Below the pieces are notes generated by a model, which saw nothing but the letters and a program-made list of their open reading frames with translations, ran no database searches and was not told where the DNA came from. From an uncultured Lachnospiraceae bacterium (GTDB taxonomy: Bacteria; Bacillota; Clostridia; Lachnospirales; Lachnospiraceae): DNA of 64,000 bases. Both the position numbers and the translations under genes were made by a program. Location: positions 62,001 to 126,000 of the forward strand of contig CAQGLR010000004.1 in assembly GCA_948794795.1 (NCBI GenBank), written 5' to 3'. How positions within the stretch are numbered: position 1 is the stretch's first letter; each line of letters opens with the position of its first letter. Positions 42,090 through 49,890 of this stretch are shown in pieces.

Positions 42090-43790
42090 TTACTTTGGTT
42101 TATACAAATTCTTTAATGAAACTATCCTGTTAAATACAAGGTGTCCTTTACTAGAATCCTTGGAATCTACACAAAAATAACCATGTCTTACAAACTGGAA
42201 ACTGTCCATTGGGGCAGCTTCTGAAAGTGCTGGTTCAATATAACAATTATCCAGCACAGTTAGTGAATCTGGATTAAGGTTAATTGTACCATCTTCATTA
42301 TATACACCCTTTTCTTCATCTACAATATTTTCATAAAGGCGCACTTCTGCCTTCTCTGCTGTTTCAGCACAAACCCAGTGTATTGTACCTTTTACCTTTC
42401 TGCCTGAGAAACCGCTTCCACTCTTTGTCTCTGGGTCATAGGTGCAATATACTTCTGTAACATTGCCATTGTCATCTGTCTCATAACCAGTACATGTTAC
42501 AAAATAAGCATTCATAAGCCTTACTTCATTGCCTGGGTAAAGCCTGAAATATTTTTTAGGAGGCTCAATCATAAAGTCATCCCTGTCAATATAAAGTTCT
42601 TTACCAAATGGGACTTTACGTGTACCCATTTCTTCATTCTCCTGGTTATTTGACACATCAAGGTACTCTATCTCATTCTCAGGATAATTTGTAATTGTAA
42701 GTTTTACAGGATCCAGAACTGCCATCATACGCGGACGCTTAAGTTTTAAATCTTCACGTATACAGTATTCAAGCATTGCGTAATCAGAAGAACTCTGCGC
42801 CTTTGATATTCCTGATAATTTTATAAAATTACGTATTGACTCTGGTGTAAAACCACGCCTTCTAAGGGCAGCTACTGATACAAGCCTTGGGTCATCCCAT
42901 CCATCAACTATGCCATCTTCAACAAGTTTCTTAATATAACGCTTTCCTGTTACAACATTAGTCAGGTAAAGTTTCGCAAACTCAATCTGCTTTGGAGGGT
43001 TCTCAAATTCAAGCTCCCGTACCACCCAGTCATAAAGAGGCCTGTGGTCTTCAAATTCCAATGTACATATTGAATGGCTTACACCTTCTACCGCATCCTC
43101 AATAGGATGTGCAAAATCATACATAGGATATATACACCACTTGTCACCTGTATTATGGTGTGTAACCTTTGCAACCCTGTATAATACAGGGTCTCTCATA
43201 TTCATATTTGGTGATGCCATATCTATCTTTGCACGGAGCACTTTTGAACCTTCTTCAAACTCCCCTGCACGCATACGTCCAAATAAATCCAGGTTTTCAC
43301 TTACACTTCTGTCCCTGTATGGACTTGGTGTTCCTGGTTCTTTTAACGTTCCCCTGTACTGGCGTATTTCTTCTGCAGAAAGGTCACATACATAAGCTTT
43401 CCCTTTCTTTATCAGCTTCAATGCACACTCATACATTGTATCAAAATATTCTGATGCATAATATATCTGGTCTGTATCCAGGTCACCACATATCCACTTT
43501 ACATCTTCTATAATAGATTCAACAAACTCCGCTTCCTCTTTCATTGGATTGGTGTCATCAAACCTTAAATGGAATATACCATTATATTCCTGTGCAAGCC
43601 CTGAATTTAATACTATAGACTTTGCATGGCCTATATGGAGATATCCATTTGGCTCAGGTGGGAAACGTGTAACTACTTTTTTACAGCACCCTTCTGAAAT
43701 ATCCTTGTCAATTATATTTTCAATAAAATTCCGTGAAACTACTTCTTTTTCATCCCCCGTATTTTCAGTATTATCAACCGGACTACTCAA
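42090..43790 (-). CDS. glnS: Glutaminyl-tRNA synthetase
   Basis: 566 aa class I synthetase. PPEPNGYLHIGHAKS contains the HIGH motif. The KMSKS-like loop reads VVTGKRYIKKLV, with Gly in place of the usual Ser. The middle part DGWDDPRLVSVAALRRRGFTPE is typical GlnRS, and the C-terminal anticodon-binding beta-barrels are full length. The start is a TTG at 43790, which has GGAGGAG at 43797-43803; no closer ATG fits. No T-box leader was seen in the 43791-44090 gap, which is AT-rich and otherwise empty apart from the start of the divergent gene's leader. Confidence 0.95.
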   Translation of the reverse strand: MSSPVDNTENTGDEKEVVSRNFIENIIDKDISEGCCKKVVTRFPPEPNGYLHIGHAKSIVLNSGLAQEYNGIFHLRFDDTNPMKEEAEFVESIIEDVKWICGDLDTDQIYYASEYFDTMYECALKLIKKGKAYVCDLSAEEIRQYRGTLKEPGTPSPYRDRSVSENLDLFGRMRAGEFEEGSKVLRAKIDMASPNMNMRDPVLYRVAKVTHHNTGDKWCIYPMYDFAHPIEDAVEGVSHSICTLEFEDHRPLYDWVVRELEFENPPKQIEFAKLYLTNVVTGKRYIKKLVEDGIVDGWDDPRLVSVAALRRRGFTPESIRNFIKLSGISKAQSSSDYAMLEYCIREDLKLKRPRMMAVLDPVKLTITNYPENEIEYLDVSNNQENEEMGTRKVPFGKELYIDRDDFMIEPPKKYFRLYPGNEVRLMNAYFVTCTGYETDDNGNVTEVYCTYDPETKSGSGFSGRKVKGTIHWVCAETAEKAEVRLYENIVDEEKGVYNEDGTINLNPDSLTVLDNCYIEPALSEAAPMDSFQFVRHGYFCVDSKDSSKGHLVFNRIVSLKNLYKPK

Positions 43791-44090
43791 TTATTTCTCC
43801 TCCTTTGGTTCCATTCTACAGCCATCATATGATAACCTGTAAAAATACTAAATATTATTCTATCACATTATATCCAAATATAAAAGTATTATTTTTATAC
43901 AGCAGAATAAACTTAAAAATACCTGGTAACAAAATATAAATGACAATATATTGACAATATAAAAAACTATAATAAAAATTATACACTACTATGGTAGTTA
44001 TAAACAAGATAACCCTTAGGTATATCAAGATTGCAATATTGCATATCTCTGCTTTGCTTTTATGGGAATAACCAGAAAGGAAAAAAGATT

Positions 44091-45419
44091 ATGAAAAACA
44101 AAAAAAAATATCTATTCTTTACCCTGTTTGCACTAGGTTTTATGGCAACAGGCATTAAAATCCAGGTTCCAGAAGAAAATATTACCAGTATTGCTAGTGC
44201 AGCAGAAACAGGCTTTACCATTGACAACAACGGAATATTAACAAAGTACACAGGAACAGATACCAGCGTTACTATTCCAGATGGTGTGACAAGCATAGGT
44301 GACAGGGCATTTTTTAACTGCACCAGTGCAAACACTATTATAATTCCGGATAGTGTTACAAATATTGGAGAAAGAGTATTCTGGGGCTGTAAAAACCTGG
44401 AAGAAATTACAATTCCAGACAGTGTTACATCAATAGGTGGCGGAACATTTAAAAATTGCAGAAGTTTAAAAGAAATCACAATACCAGATAATGTAAAAAC
44501 TATAGAACAAGCTATGTTTACAGGATGTAATAATTTAAAAAAAATTGTGCTTCCTAATGGAATAACAGACATAAAAATTGCTGCATTTTATGATTGCCAC
44601 AGCTTAATAAAAATAAACTTCCCAGACAGCCTTGTTGCTATAGAAGATCATGCATTTTCAAACTGCTTTAATTTAACTGGTATTACACTTCCAGATAATT
44701 TGGAAAAAATAGGACACTGGGCATTTATAAACTGCCGCAATCTAAAAGAAATTACTGTTCCTGGAAATGTATTATATATTGGGGATATGGCATTCGCAAG
44801 CTGTAAAAAATTAACATCTGTTACAATCCCAGATAAAACAACAGAAATAAGAGATTATGTATTTAACAGCTGTCCTGTTTTAAAAGAAATTAAAGTAAAA
44901 TCTGGTAATAAAACATACAAGTCAGAAAATGGTGTTTTATTTAAAAAAATAAAATCTGGACTTAAGTTAATTGCATATCCATCTGGCAAAACAGAAAAAA
45001 CATATAAATTTCCTGATAAAACCAAAAATATAGAAAATGGTGCATTTTCAGAGTGTAAAAACTTAACAGAAGTTATACTTCCTGGAAATATGAAAAAAAT
45101 ATATTACAAGAAAAATTCATTTTTTGGTTCTTTATATTTAAAAAATATAAAAATAACTATGAAAAAATCGCAAAAACTTAATATAGATTTTATTATATAT
45201 AGCGATGATTCCGTAATTCCAAAAATCACTTCACAAAATAAAAATATAGCCCGTATCAATATGCCTGCAAAATGGAAAGATATCGATGATAATATAGGCA
45301 GCTATACTTCAAAAGGAACTATTAAAGCAATTAAAAAAGGAAAATTAAAAATTATATTTAGTGGTGTAGTTAACCAGAATAAAAAAGTAAAAACAACATT
45401 AGAAATTACAGTAAAATAA
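44091..45419 (+). CDS. Secreted BspA-type leucine-rich-repeat protein
   Basis: 442 aa from ATG 44091 (AAAGGA upstream). Signal peptide about 1-42 (ends ASAAE). Residues about 50-340 are LRR_5/BspA repeats of about 23 residues with the pattern ITIPDSVTSIGxxAFxxC, roughly ten copies with a short break near 275-310. The C-terminal 90 residues (about 350-442) are beta-rich and Lys-rich, possibly an Ig-like fold ending TLEITVK. No LPxTG or membrane anchor. Likely a surface or secreted binding protein; the ligand is unknown. Confidence 0.88.
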   Translation: MKNKKKYLFFTLFALGFMATGIKIQVPEENITSIASAAETGFTIDNNGILTKYTGTDTSVTIPDGVTSIGDRAFFNCTSANTIIIPDSVTNIGERVFWGCKNLEEITIPDSVTSIGGGTFKNCRSLKEITIPDNVKTIEQAMFTGCNNLKKIVLPNGITDIKIAAFYDCHSLIKINFPDSLVAIEDHAFSNCFNLTGITLPDNLEKIGHWAFINCRNLKEITVPGNVLYIGDMAFASCKKLTSVTIPDKTTEIRDYVFNSCPVLKEIKVKSGNKTYKSENGVLFKKIKSGLKLIAYPSGKTEKTYKFPDKTKNIENGAFSECKNLTEVILPGNMKKIYYKKNSFFGSLYLKNIKITMKKSQKLNIDFIIYSDDSVIPKITSQNKNIARINMPAKWKDIDDNIGSYTSKGTIKAIKKGKLKIIFSGVVNQNKKVKTTLEITVK

Positions 45420-45447
45420 TTTTAAACATTTTTTACATTATTAAAAT

Positions 45448-45476
45448 AAAAGGCAGTGCGTATAGCACTGTCTTTT
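45448..45476 (+). terminator. Bidirectional terminator between LRR protein and SleB-like hydrolase genes
   Basis: AGGCAGTGC (45451-45459) pairs with GCACTGTCT (45465-45473) with one G-T pair, A-run before and T-run after. Serves both convergent genes. Confidence 0.85.
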
Positions 45477-45490
45477 ACTTTTTTATAGTT

Positions 45491-46174
45491 TTATTTGAAT
45501 TTGTGTCCTCCTAAACGTAAACGTGCACCTCTTAATCCTACACTGAAATAATAGTAACTGTTCATCTTCTTTGCTTTTCCTCTGTATGATATAGTACGCT
45601 GGCCATTTAAAACCTTTTTAGCAGCACTAATACAACTCTTCCACTGTTCCGACTTTATCTTTCCTGAGTCATATTCTGAAAGCCTTCTGCGGAGTGAACC
45701 ATTCCTTACAGGTGAAAACTGTCCTCTCTGGTATATAACACCCTTTAATGTATTTGGGAACCTTTTTGACCTGATACGGTTCATAACTACTATTCCTACA
45801 GCAAGTTTTCCCTGGTATGGTTCAATGCCTGCTTCACAATTTATTATACTTGACATAAGCCTGAGTTCAGATTTTGTATATTTATTTTTCTTAGATTTTG
45901 CTTTCTTTTTTTTGCTTGTTTTCTTTGTCTTATTCTTTACTTTATTCTTATCAGACGTTTTATCTGTACTTTCCTCTGTAGCTTCTTCTGGGGTTTCTAC
46001 AGGTAAATTTGTATTTGCTTCCTGGCTTGTATTTGCATTATCTGCAGGAGCTCCTGTTTCCTGTGCAGGGGCTTCTGTAACTACTGCATTTGTAACTGCT
46101 GTAACTGGCTCTGCATTAATTCCTGTAATTGTTGTAAAGATAAGTGCCAGCACTGCAATCTTTTTTAACTTCAT
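45491..46174 (-). CDS. SleB-like cell wall hydrolase
   Basis: 227 aa. Signal peptide about 1-26, a Glu/Thr/Lys-rich low-complexity linker to about 100, then a Hydrolase_2 (SleB/CwlJ) domain: LMSSIINCEAGIEPYQGKLAVGIVVMNR with the catalytic Glu, FPNTLKGVIYQRGQFSP, and a C-terminal YYYFSVG. SleB-type enzymes are lytic transglycosylases acting on spore cortex or cell wall. No YpeB gene adjoins, so it need not be a germination enzyme. Confidence 0.9.
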   Translation of the reverse strand: MKLKKIAVLALIFTTITGINAEPVTAVTNAVVTEAPAQETGAPADNANTSQEANTNLPVETPEEATEESTDKTSDKNKVKNKTKKTSKKKKAKSKKNKYTKSELRLMSSIINCEAGIEPYQGKLAVGIVVMNRIRSKRFPNTLKGVIYQRGQFSPVRNGSLRRRLSEYDSGKIKSEQWKSCISAAKKVLNGQRTISYRGKAKKMNSYYYFSVGLRGARLRLGGHKFK

Positions 46175-46186
46175 AATAACCTCCTT

Positions 46187-46207
46187 GTTTCAAGACTTCC
46201 TTGAAAC
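46187..46207 (-). promoter_or_regulatory. Leader hairpin abutting the ribosome site of the SleB-like gene
   Basis: GTTTCAAG and CTTGAAAC (8-base perfect arms, 5-base loop) end directly next to AAGGAGG at 46180-46186. Could influence translation or be a repressor site. Confidence 0.45.
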
Positions 46208-46241
46208 ATTTATTAAATTCTTACTTAACATTTATGTAACA

Positions 46242-46269
46242 ATTATAACATATTTTTTTAAAATTTCAA
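46242..46269 (-). promoter_or_regulatory. Sigma-A promoter of the SleB-like gene
   Basis: On the minus strand TTGAAA (46269-46264), 16-base spacer, perfect TATAAT (46247-46242). Leader of about 60 bases. The rest of the 46175-46577 gap is AT-rich and holds no supported gene. Confidence 0.6.
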
Positions 46270-46546
46270 CCCCCTGCACCTATTTCAATTCCGTTAAAGA
46301 AAAACCACTATTTTCCAACATGATATTTTTATGCATTTTGCATAATTTATATACGGTTTTTTGTGCTATTTTATTGTATAAAGTACATATATTAATAATT
46401 TTTATAAATATTATAACTTATTAATACAAAATTGTTACAACTCTATTAAAATACTTTTTACACTTTTTCCAAGAACCTGTAATTATACAATAATATTTAT
46501 AGAGGTTTTACTGGACTACATCCGTCTGGTATAATAAATATAATAC

Positions 46547-46573
46547 AAAAAAAGACCAGCTTTTAAGCTGGCC
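46547..46573 (-). terminator. hisA terminator
   Basis: GGCCAGCTT pairs with AAGCTGGTC around a minimal loop, followed on the minus strand by seven Ts; starts four bases after the hisA stop. Confidence 0.92.
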
Positions 46574-46577
46574 ATAT

Positions 46578-47351
46578 TTATGAACCTGAATATTGTTTTA
46601 AACTATCATAGGGAATACTGCCTCCAAACAAATCAAGTGCACTTCCTATTGTAAAATCAACATTTCCTTTACCATATTCATTAATATAAGAAATATCCTC
46701 CATTGAATGTATGCCGCCTGCATATGTTACTTTCCTGTTACAGGAAGCCAGAATATCTATAACTGCCTTTTCAATACCTGCTGCCTTGCCTTCAACATCT
46801 ACAGCATGTACAAGAAATTCATCACAATAACTGCCAAGTTTCTCTAATAAACGGCTGTCTAACACTTCATTAGTAACCTTCTGCCATCTGTCTGTTACAA
46901 TATAATAACTATCCCTGATATACCGGCAGCTAAGGTCAAGTACAAGCCTGTTCCTGCCTGTCACTGCAGAAAGCTGTCTTAACCTGTCATAATCTATAAT
47001 TCCATCCCTGAATACATAAGATGTTACAATTACATGTGATGCCCCCATATCCAGGTACATATTTGCGTTATCTATATTTACGCCTCCACCTGCCTGCATT
47101 CCGTTCCTGAATGTTCCAAGTGCTTTCCCTGCTTGTGCAATATCAGCATTATAATACTGGCTTCCAGGAGGATTTAATATAATTACATGTCCCCCTGTAA
47201 ATCCATCTCTTTTATACATTTCTGCATAATAGGCAGCATCCTTTAAAGATACAAAGTTATCTTCTGCCTGGCTGCCATCATCCTTAAGGCTGCTTCCTAC
47301 TATCTGCTTTACTGAACCATTGTGTATATCAATACAAGGCCTGAATTTCAT
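46578..47351 (-). CDS. hisA: Eukaryotic-type HisA (ProFAR isomerase), orphan
   Basis: 257 aa TIM-barrel isomerase of histidine synthesis (ProFAR to PRFAR). The sequence follows the fungal/plant HIS6 type rather than ordinary bacterial HisA: CIDIHNGSVKQIVG at the start with the catalytic Asp, VGGGVN-like QAGGGVN, VIVTSYVF, LVLDLSCR with the second acidic residue position, HAVDVEGKAAGIE, and YAGGIHSMEDI. It stands alone, away from other his genes; upstream is the MltG-like gene (24 bases). Probably a functional replacement of bacterial hisA. Confidence 0.88.
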   Translation of the reverse strand: MKFRPCIDIHNGSVKQIVGSSLKDDGSQAEDNFVSLKDAAYYAEMYKRDGFTGGHVIILNPPGSQYYNADIAQAGKALGTFRNGMQAGGGVNIDNANMYLDMGASHVIVTSYVFRDGIIDYDRLRQLSAVTGRNRLVLDLSCRYIRDSYYIVTDRWQKVTNEVLDSRLLEKLGSYCDEFLVHAVDVEGKAAGIEKAVIDILASCNRKVTYAGGIHSMEDISYINEYGKGNVDFTIGSALDLFGGSIPYDSLKQYSGS

Positions 47352-47374
47352 ATTAAAAACCTGTACCTTTCATT

Positions 47375-47983
47375 CTATCTGGAACCTGATGTTATCTTTT
47401 CTGCAAGTTCCTGGAAAGTATCTTCTGGTGATACATCATATGTACCTGATTTTATAACATTACTGTAACCATTATCAGAAAGATACTTGTCAAATTCGCT
47501 TGCGCTATTAATTACTCCCATATCCTCAAGCATACTGCTTACCTTTCCCGCCCAGTCACCGTCACTTATAGTAAGCTGTTTTTTAGCATTTTCTGCCTCT
47601 TTTTCTGCCTTATCTTTGGCATCTTTAAATTTTTTATCAATATTGTTATTGTCTTTTTTATCTTTTTTTGCAGGTGCTTTCGTTGCTTTACTGCTTACAC
47701 CACTGCTGCTTGTTGGTCCTGGTGTAACAGCCGCCTCTGGAGTTGTAACAGCTTCAGGGGTTGTAGCCGCCTCTGGGGATGTAGTTGTTTCTGGTATGGT
47801 ACTTTCTTCTGGCACCGGTGTTATCACTTTATTGCTGTTATTACTTTCAAAAGCCATTCCAAGCTTCTTGGCACGTGCTATTGTAGCTGGCTCAGAAGTC
47901 CTTATAAAGCATGATATCCCAAGTATAACTGCTGCAAACAGGACACCTGCCCCAAATCCTCTTAAAAATGATTTCTTATCCAT
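47375..47983 (-). CDS. Membrane-anchored protein with MltG-like LysM-type domain, no catalytic domain
   Basis: 202 aa from the ATG at 47983 (GGAG upstream). One N-terminal membrane segment (about 8-28), a long Pro/Thr/Ala-rich then Lys/Glu-rich linker (about 48-140), and a C-terminal domain of about 60 residues (ISDGDWAGKVSSMLEDMGVI to TFQELAEKITSG) resembling the LysM-like N-terminal domain of the endolytic transglycosylase MltG/YceG. The transglycosylase domain itself is absent. Probably a peptidoglycan-associated accessory protein; function unknown. Confidence 0.7.
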   Translation of the reverse strand: MDKKSFLRGFGAGVLFAAVILGISCFIRTSEPATIARAKKLGMAFESNNSNKVITPVPEESTIPETTTSPEAATTPEAVTTPEAAVTPGPTSSSGVSSKATKAPAKKDKKDNNNIDKKFKDAKDKAEKEAENAKKQLTISDGDWAGKVSSMLEDMGVINSASEFDKYLSDNGYSNVIKSGTYDVSPEDTFQELAEKITSGSR

Positions 47984-48020
47984 ATAAACGTCTCCATTCA
48001 TTTAACCTCATCAACAAAAC

Positions 48021-48050
48021 AAAAACCTGCTGCTTAAAAAGCAGGTTTTT
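48021..48050. terminator. Bidirectional terminator at the end of the fla/che transcript
   Basis: AAAAACCTGC pairs with GCAGGTTTTT over 10 bases with a 10-base loop; T-runs on both strands. It is the first clear terminator after the swrB-like gene and lies just before the gene starting at 47983. Confidence 0.75.
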
Positions 48051-48172
48051 TAAAAATCACCTAGTACTCCATCTAGACAGAAACTGAAATTTTATTTTTC
48101 ATGCTATTTAATTAAAAGCAAAAATAAACAAATTATACAAAACTCCAAAAACTAATTAGATGAAACATTAGG

Positions 48173-48253
48173 GCATATTTGAAAATTGCTTTAAAACTGC
48201 CAAATTGCACAAGATTATATAACTCTGGCAAATTCCACATCCTATCCAGGCAC
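48173..48253 (+). repeat. Degenerate partial MITE-like repeat, copy D
   Basis: Begins with a decayed terminal repeat (ATATTTGAAAATT) and includes TATAACTCTGGCAAATTCCA, which matches the outer left arm of copy B that follows in the same orientation. The centre and right half are lost. The remaining sequence of 48051-48172 is AT-rich without recognisable content. Confidence 0.6.
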
Positions 48254-48294
48254 AATGTCATTTAGTTAAGCAAACCTAAATAAATTATTTATAT

Positions 48295-48514
48295 GTGTTT
48301 GAAAATTAAAAATCCTACAAAACTTATATTACTCTGGCAAGTTCCAAATGTTTTACCAAAAGGCAGCTGTTATGGGGACGCTGGTGCTTAAGCCACGTCT
48401 TTTGGGGCTTTATGCACCACTGCGTATCCCATCCAAGTGCAAACGGGCTGCTATTGGTAAACATTTGGAACTGCCAGAGCCACATAACTTGTGAAATATT
48501 TAATTTTCAAACAC
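48295..48514 (+). repeat. Near-palindromic MITE-like repeat, copy B
   Basis: 220 bp with perfect 16-bp terminal inverted repeats at 48295-48310 and 48499-48514. The left and right halves are complementary over most of their length (for example CTCTGGCAAGTTCCAAATG against CATTTGGAACTGCCAGAG), so the whole element can fold into one long hairpin. Opposite orientation to copy A at 24.6 kb, which it matches closely. No ORF, no obvious target duplication. It ends 11 bases from the stop codon of the swrB-like gene. Confidence 0.88.
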
Positions 48515-48525
48515 GCCCTGGCATA

Positions 48526-49491
48526 TCAGCTTGCCTTATACATATCTATTACAAATTTCACTTCGCCCTGTCCTATACTTAACATCTTGGATATTTCAAG
48601 TATAGAACGTCCTTTTTTGTACAATTCTATTATTTCATCATTATGGTTGGTATTATTGATTTCAGTTTCTAACATTGCCTTATCTATATCAGTTACACCA
48701 AAATTCCCATATAATTTATATCCATAGTTATCAATATTTGCATTTTCCTGTCCTGCCAGTGAAATATATGGCTTGTCTGTTTCAGGTTCTGTAGTATTGT
48801 TATTTATTGTTACATCATTTTCTATCTCTGTAGTATTGTTCCCAATGCTGGAATCCTGCATATCAAGCTCTTTCATAAGCCCGTTTTCTGTTATTTCAAA
48901 AGACTTGTTTATATCACTGTTAAAACCTGCCATATCAAGGACTTCCCCAGTTCCTTCTGGAACGGTATAAAACTTCTGCTCCTGCCTGTTTGCATTTCTT
49001 GTGCCTGTCTGGACTGCTTCAAGTTCAAGACCTTTTTTTACTTCATCTGCTTCATCTAAACGTCTTTTCAGTTCCTGGTACTGCATTGCAATCTCATCCC
49101 TGATATCTGCACGTGTTATATCTGCATCATGTACAAGGTCTTTAATTTCTTTTTCTTTCTCATTTAGCATATCATATAAAAATACTGTTTCTGAATGGTT
49201 TTTTTCCATTTTTTCTAAAATCTGCTGTGAATACTCACTAAGACCCATTATCTTTTCATTTAATATCTTGCTAAGCTTATTGTCTGTACTGTCAAGTGCC
49301 TCTTCTGCTTTTACCTGGATATCTGTATTATACTTTTTATTAGCCTGTTCTATTTTCTTAAGCATTTCCTCAAGTTCTTCTTTTGTAATGCCCCCGCCAG
49401 CAGGGGCACTATCATTATTGCCTGATATACGGAAGCTTAAAAACACTGCACCAATACCAACTAAAACCATTATTATTTCTAAAACTACCAT
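48526..49491 (-). CDS. SwrB-like / DUF6115 flagellar-operon protein
   Basis: 321 aa from the ATG at 49491; a GTG at 49503 is part of the GTGGAG ribosome site. One N-terminal membrane segment (about 2-22), an extended coiled-coil (about 35-150), an acidic Asn-rich linker, and a C-terminal helix-turn-helix-like segment (DEIIELYKKGRSILEISKML). Position at the very end of the fla/che operon after fliA, plus anchor, coil and HTH-like tail, match SwrB of Bacillus and DUF6115 of Lachnospiraceae. SwrB promotes activation of the flagellar export apparatus; the same job is inferred here. Confidence 0.72.
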   Translation of the reverse strand: MVVLEIIMVLVGIGAVFLSFRISGNNDSAPAGGGITKEELEEMLKKIEQANKKYNTDIQVKAEEALDSTDNKLSKILNEKIMGLSEYSQQILEKMEKNHSETVFLYDMLNEKEKEIKDLVHDADITRADIRDEIAMQYQELKRRLDEADEVKKGLELEAVQTGTRNANRQEQKFYTVPEGTGEVLDMAGFNSDINKSFEITENGLMKELDMQDSSIGNNTTEIENDVTINNNTTEPETDKPYISLAGQENANIDNYGYKLYGNFGVTDIDKAMLETEINNTNHNDEIIELYKKGRSILEISKMLSIGQGEVKFVIDMYKAS

Positions 49492-49523
49492 TATATTCTC
49501 CACTCATCTTTCTAAAATGTATT

Positions 49524-49844
49524 TCAGACTTTCATATCAAAGAGCCTGCCCTGTAATGGGTTTACTGCCTGTTTTTCCTCATTCTCTTCTGTTTTGTCTT
49601 TTTTAGATGTCCTGGTCTGCATCTTTTTCTTCTGTTTACCTTTTTTGCGCTCTTCATTGCGCAGTTCTTCATTATCTACATCCTTACGGCGTATAGTAGT
49701 TTCTGATTCATGCCTTACTTCCTGCTGGAATGTCATGGCAACCTGCTGCTGTTCATTATTAAGCTTAGTCTGTTCTGCTGCCTGTATATGTGATACTTCC
49801 TGTGATTTAGGCGGCATTGCGATATAATCAATTGTTAAGGACAT
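49524..49844 (-). CDS. Small charged protein of the fla/che operon
   Basis: 106 aa from the ATG at 49844 with AAAGGGGGA upstream. The first part (SLTIDYIAMPPKSQEVSHIQ) looks ordered, followed by a Gln/Glu-rich helix, a Lys/Arg/Glu-rich disordered tract, and a short conserved-looking end (VNPLQGRLFDMKV). Not recognised. Its fixed place between the fapA-like and swrB-like genes suggests a flagellar or chemotaxis accessory role. Confidence 0.6.
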   Translation of the reverse strand: MSLTIDYIAMPPKSQEVSHIQAAEQTKLNNEQQQVAMTFQQEVRHESETTIRRKDVDNEELRNEERKKGKQKKKMQTRTSKKDKTEENEEKQAVNPLQGRLFDMKV

Positions 49845-49890
49845 ATTAAATCCCCCTTTCATTTATCTGGCAGATATTATGCCAGCCATG

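Noticed and set aside
43791..44090. T-box leader for glnS
   Set aside because: No T-box sequence or terminator/antiterminator pair upstream of the TTG start on the minus strand.
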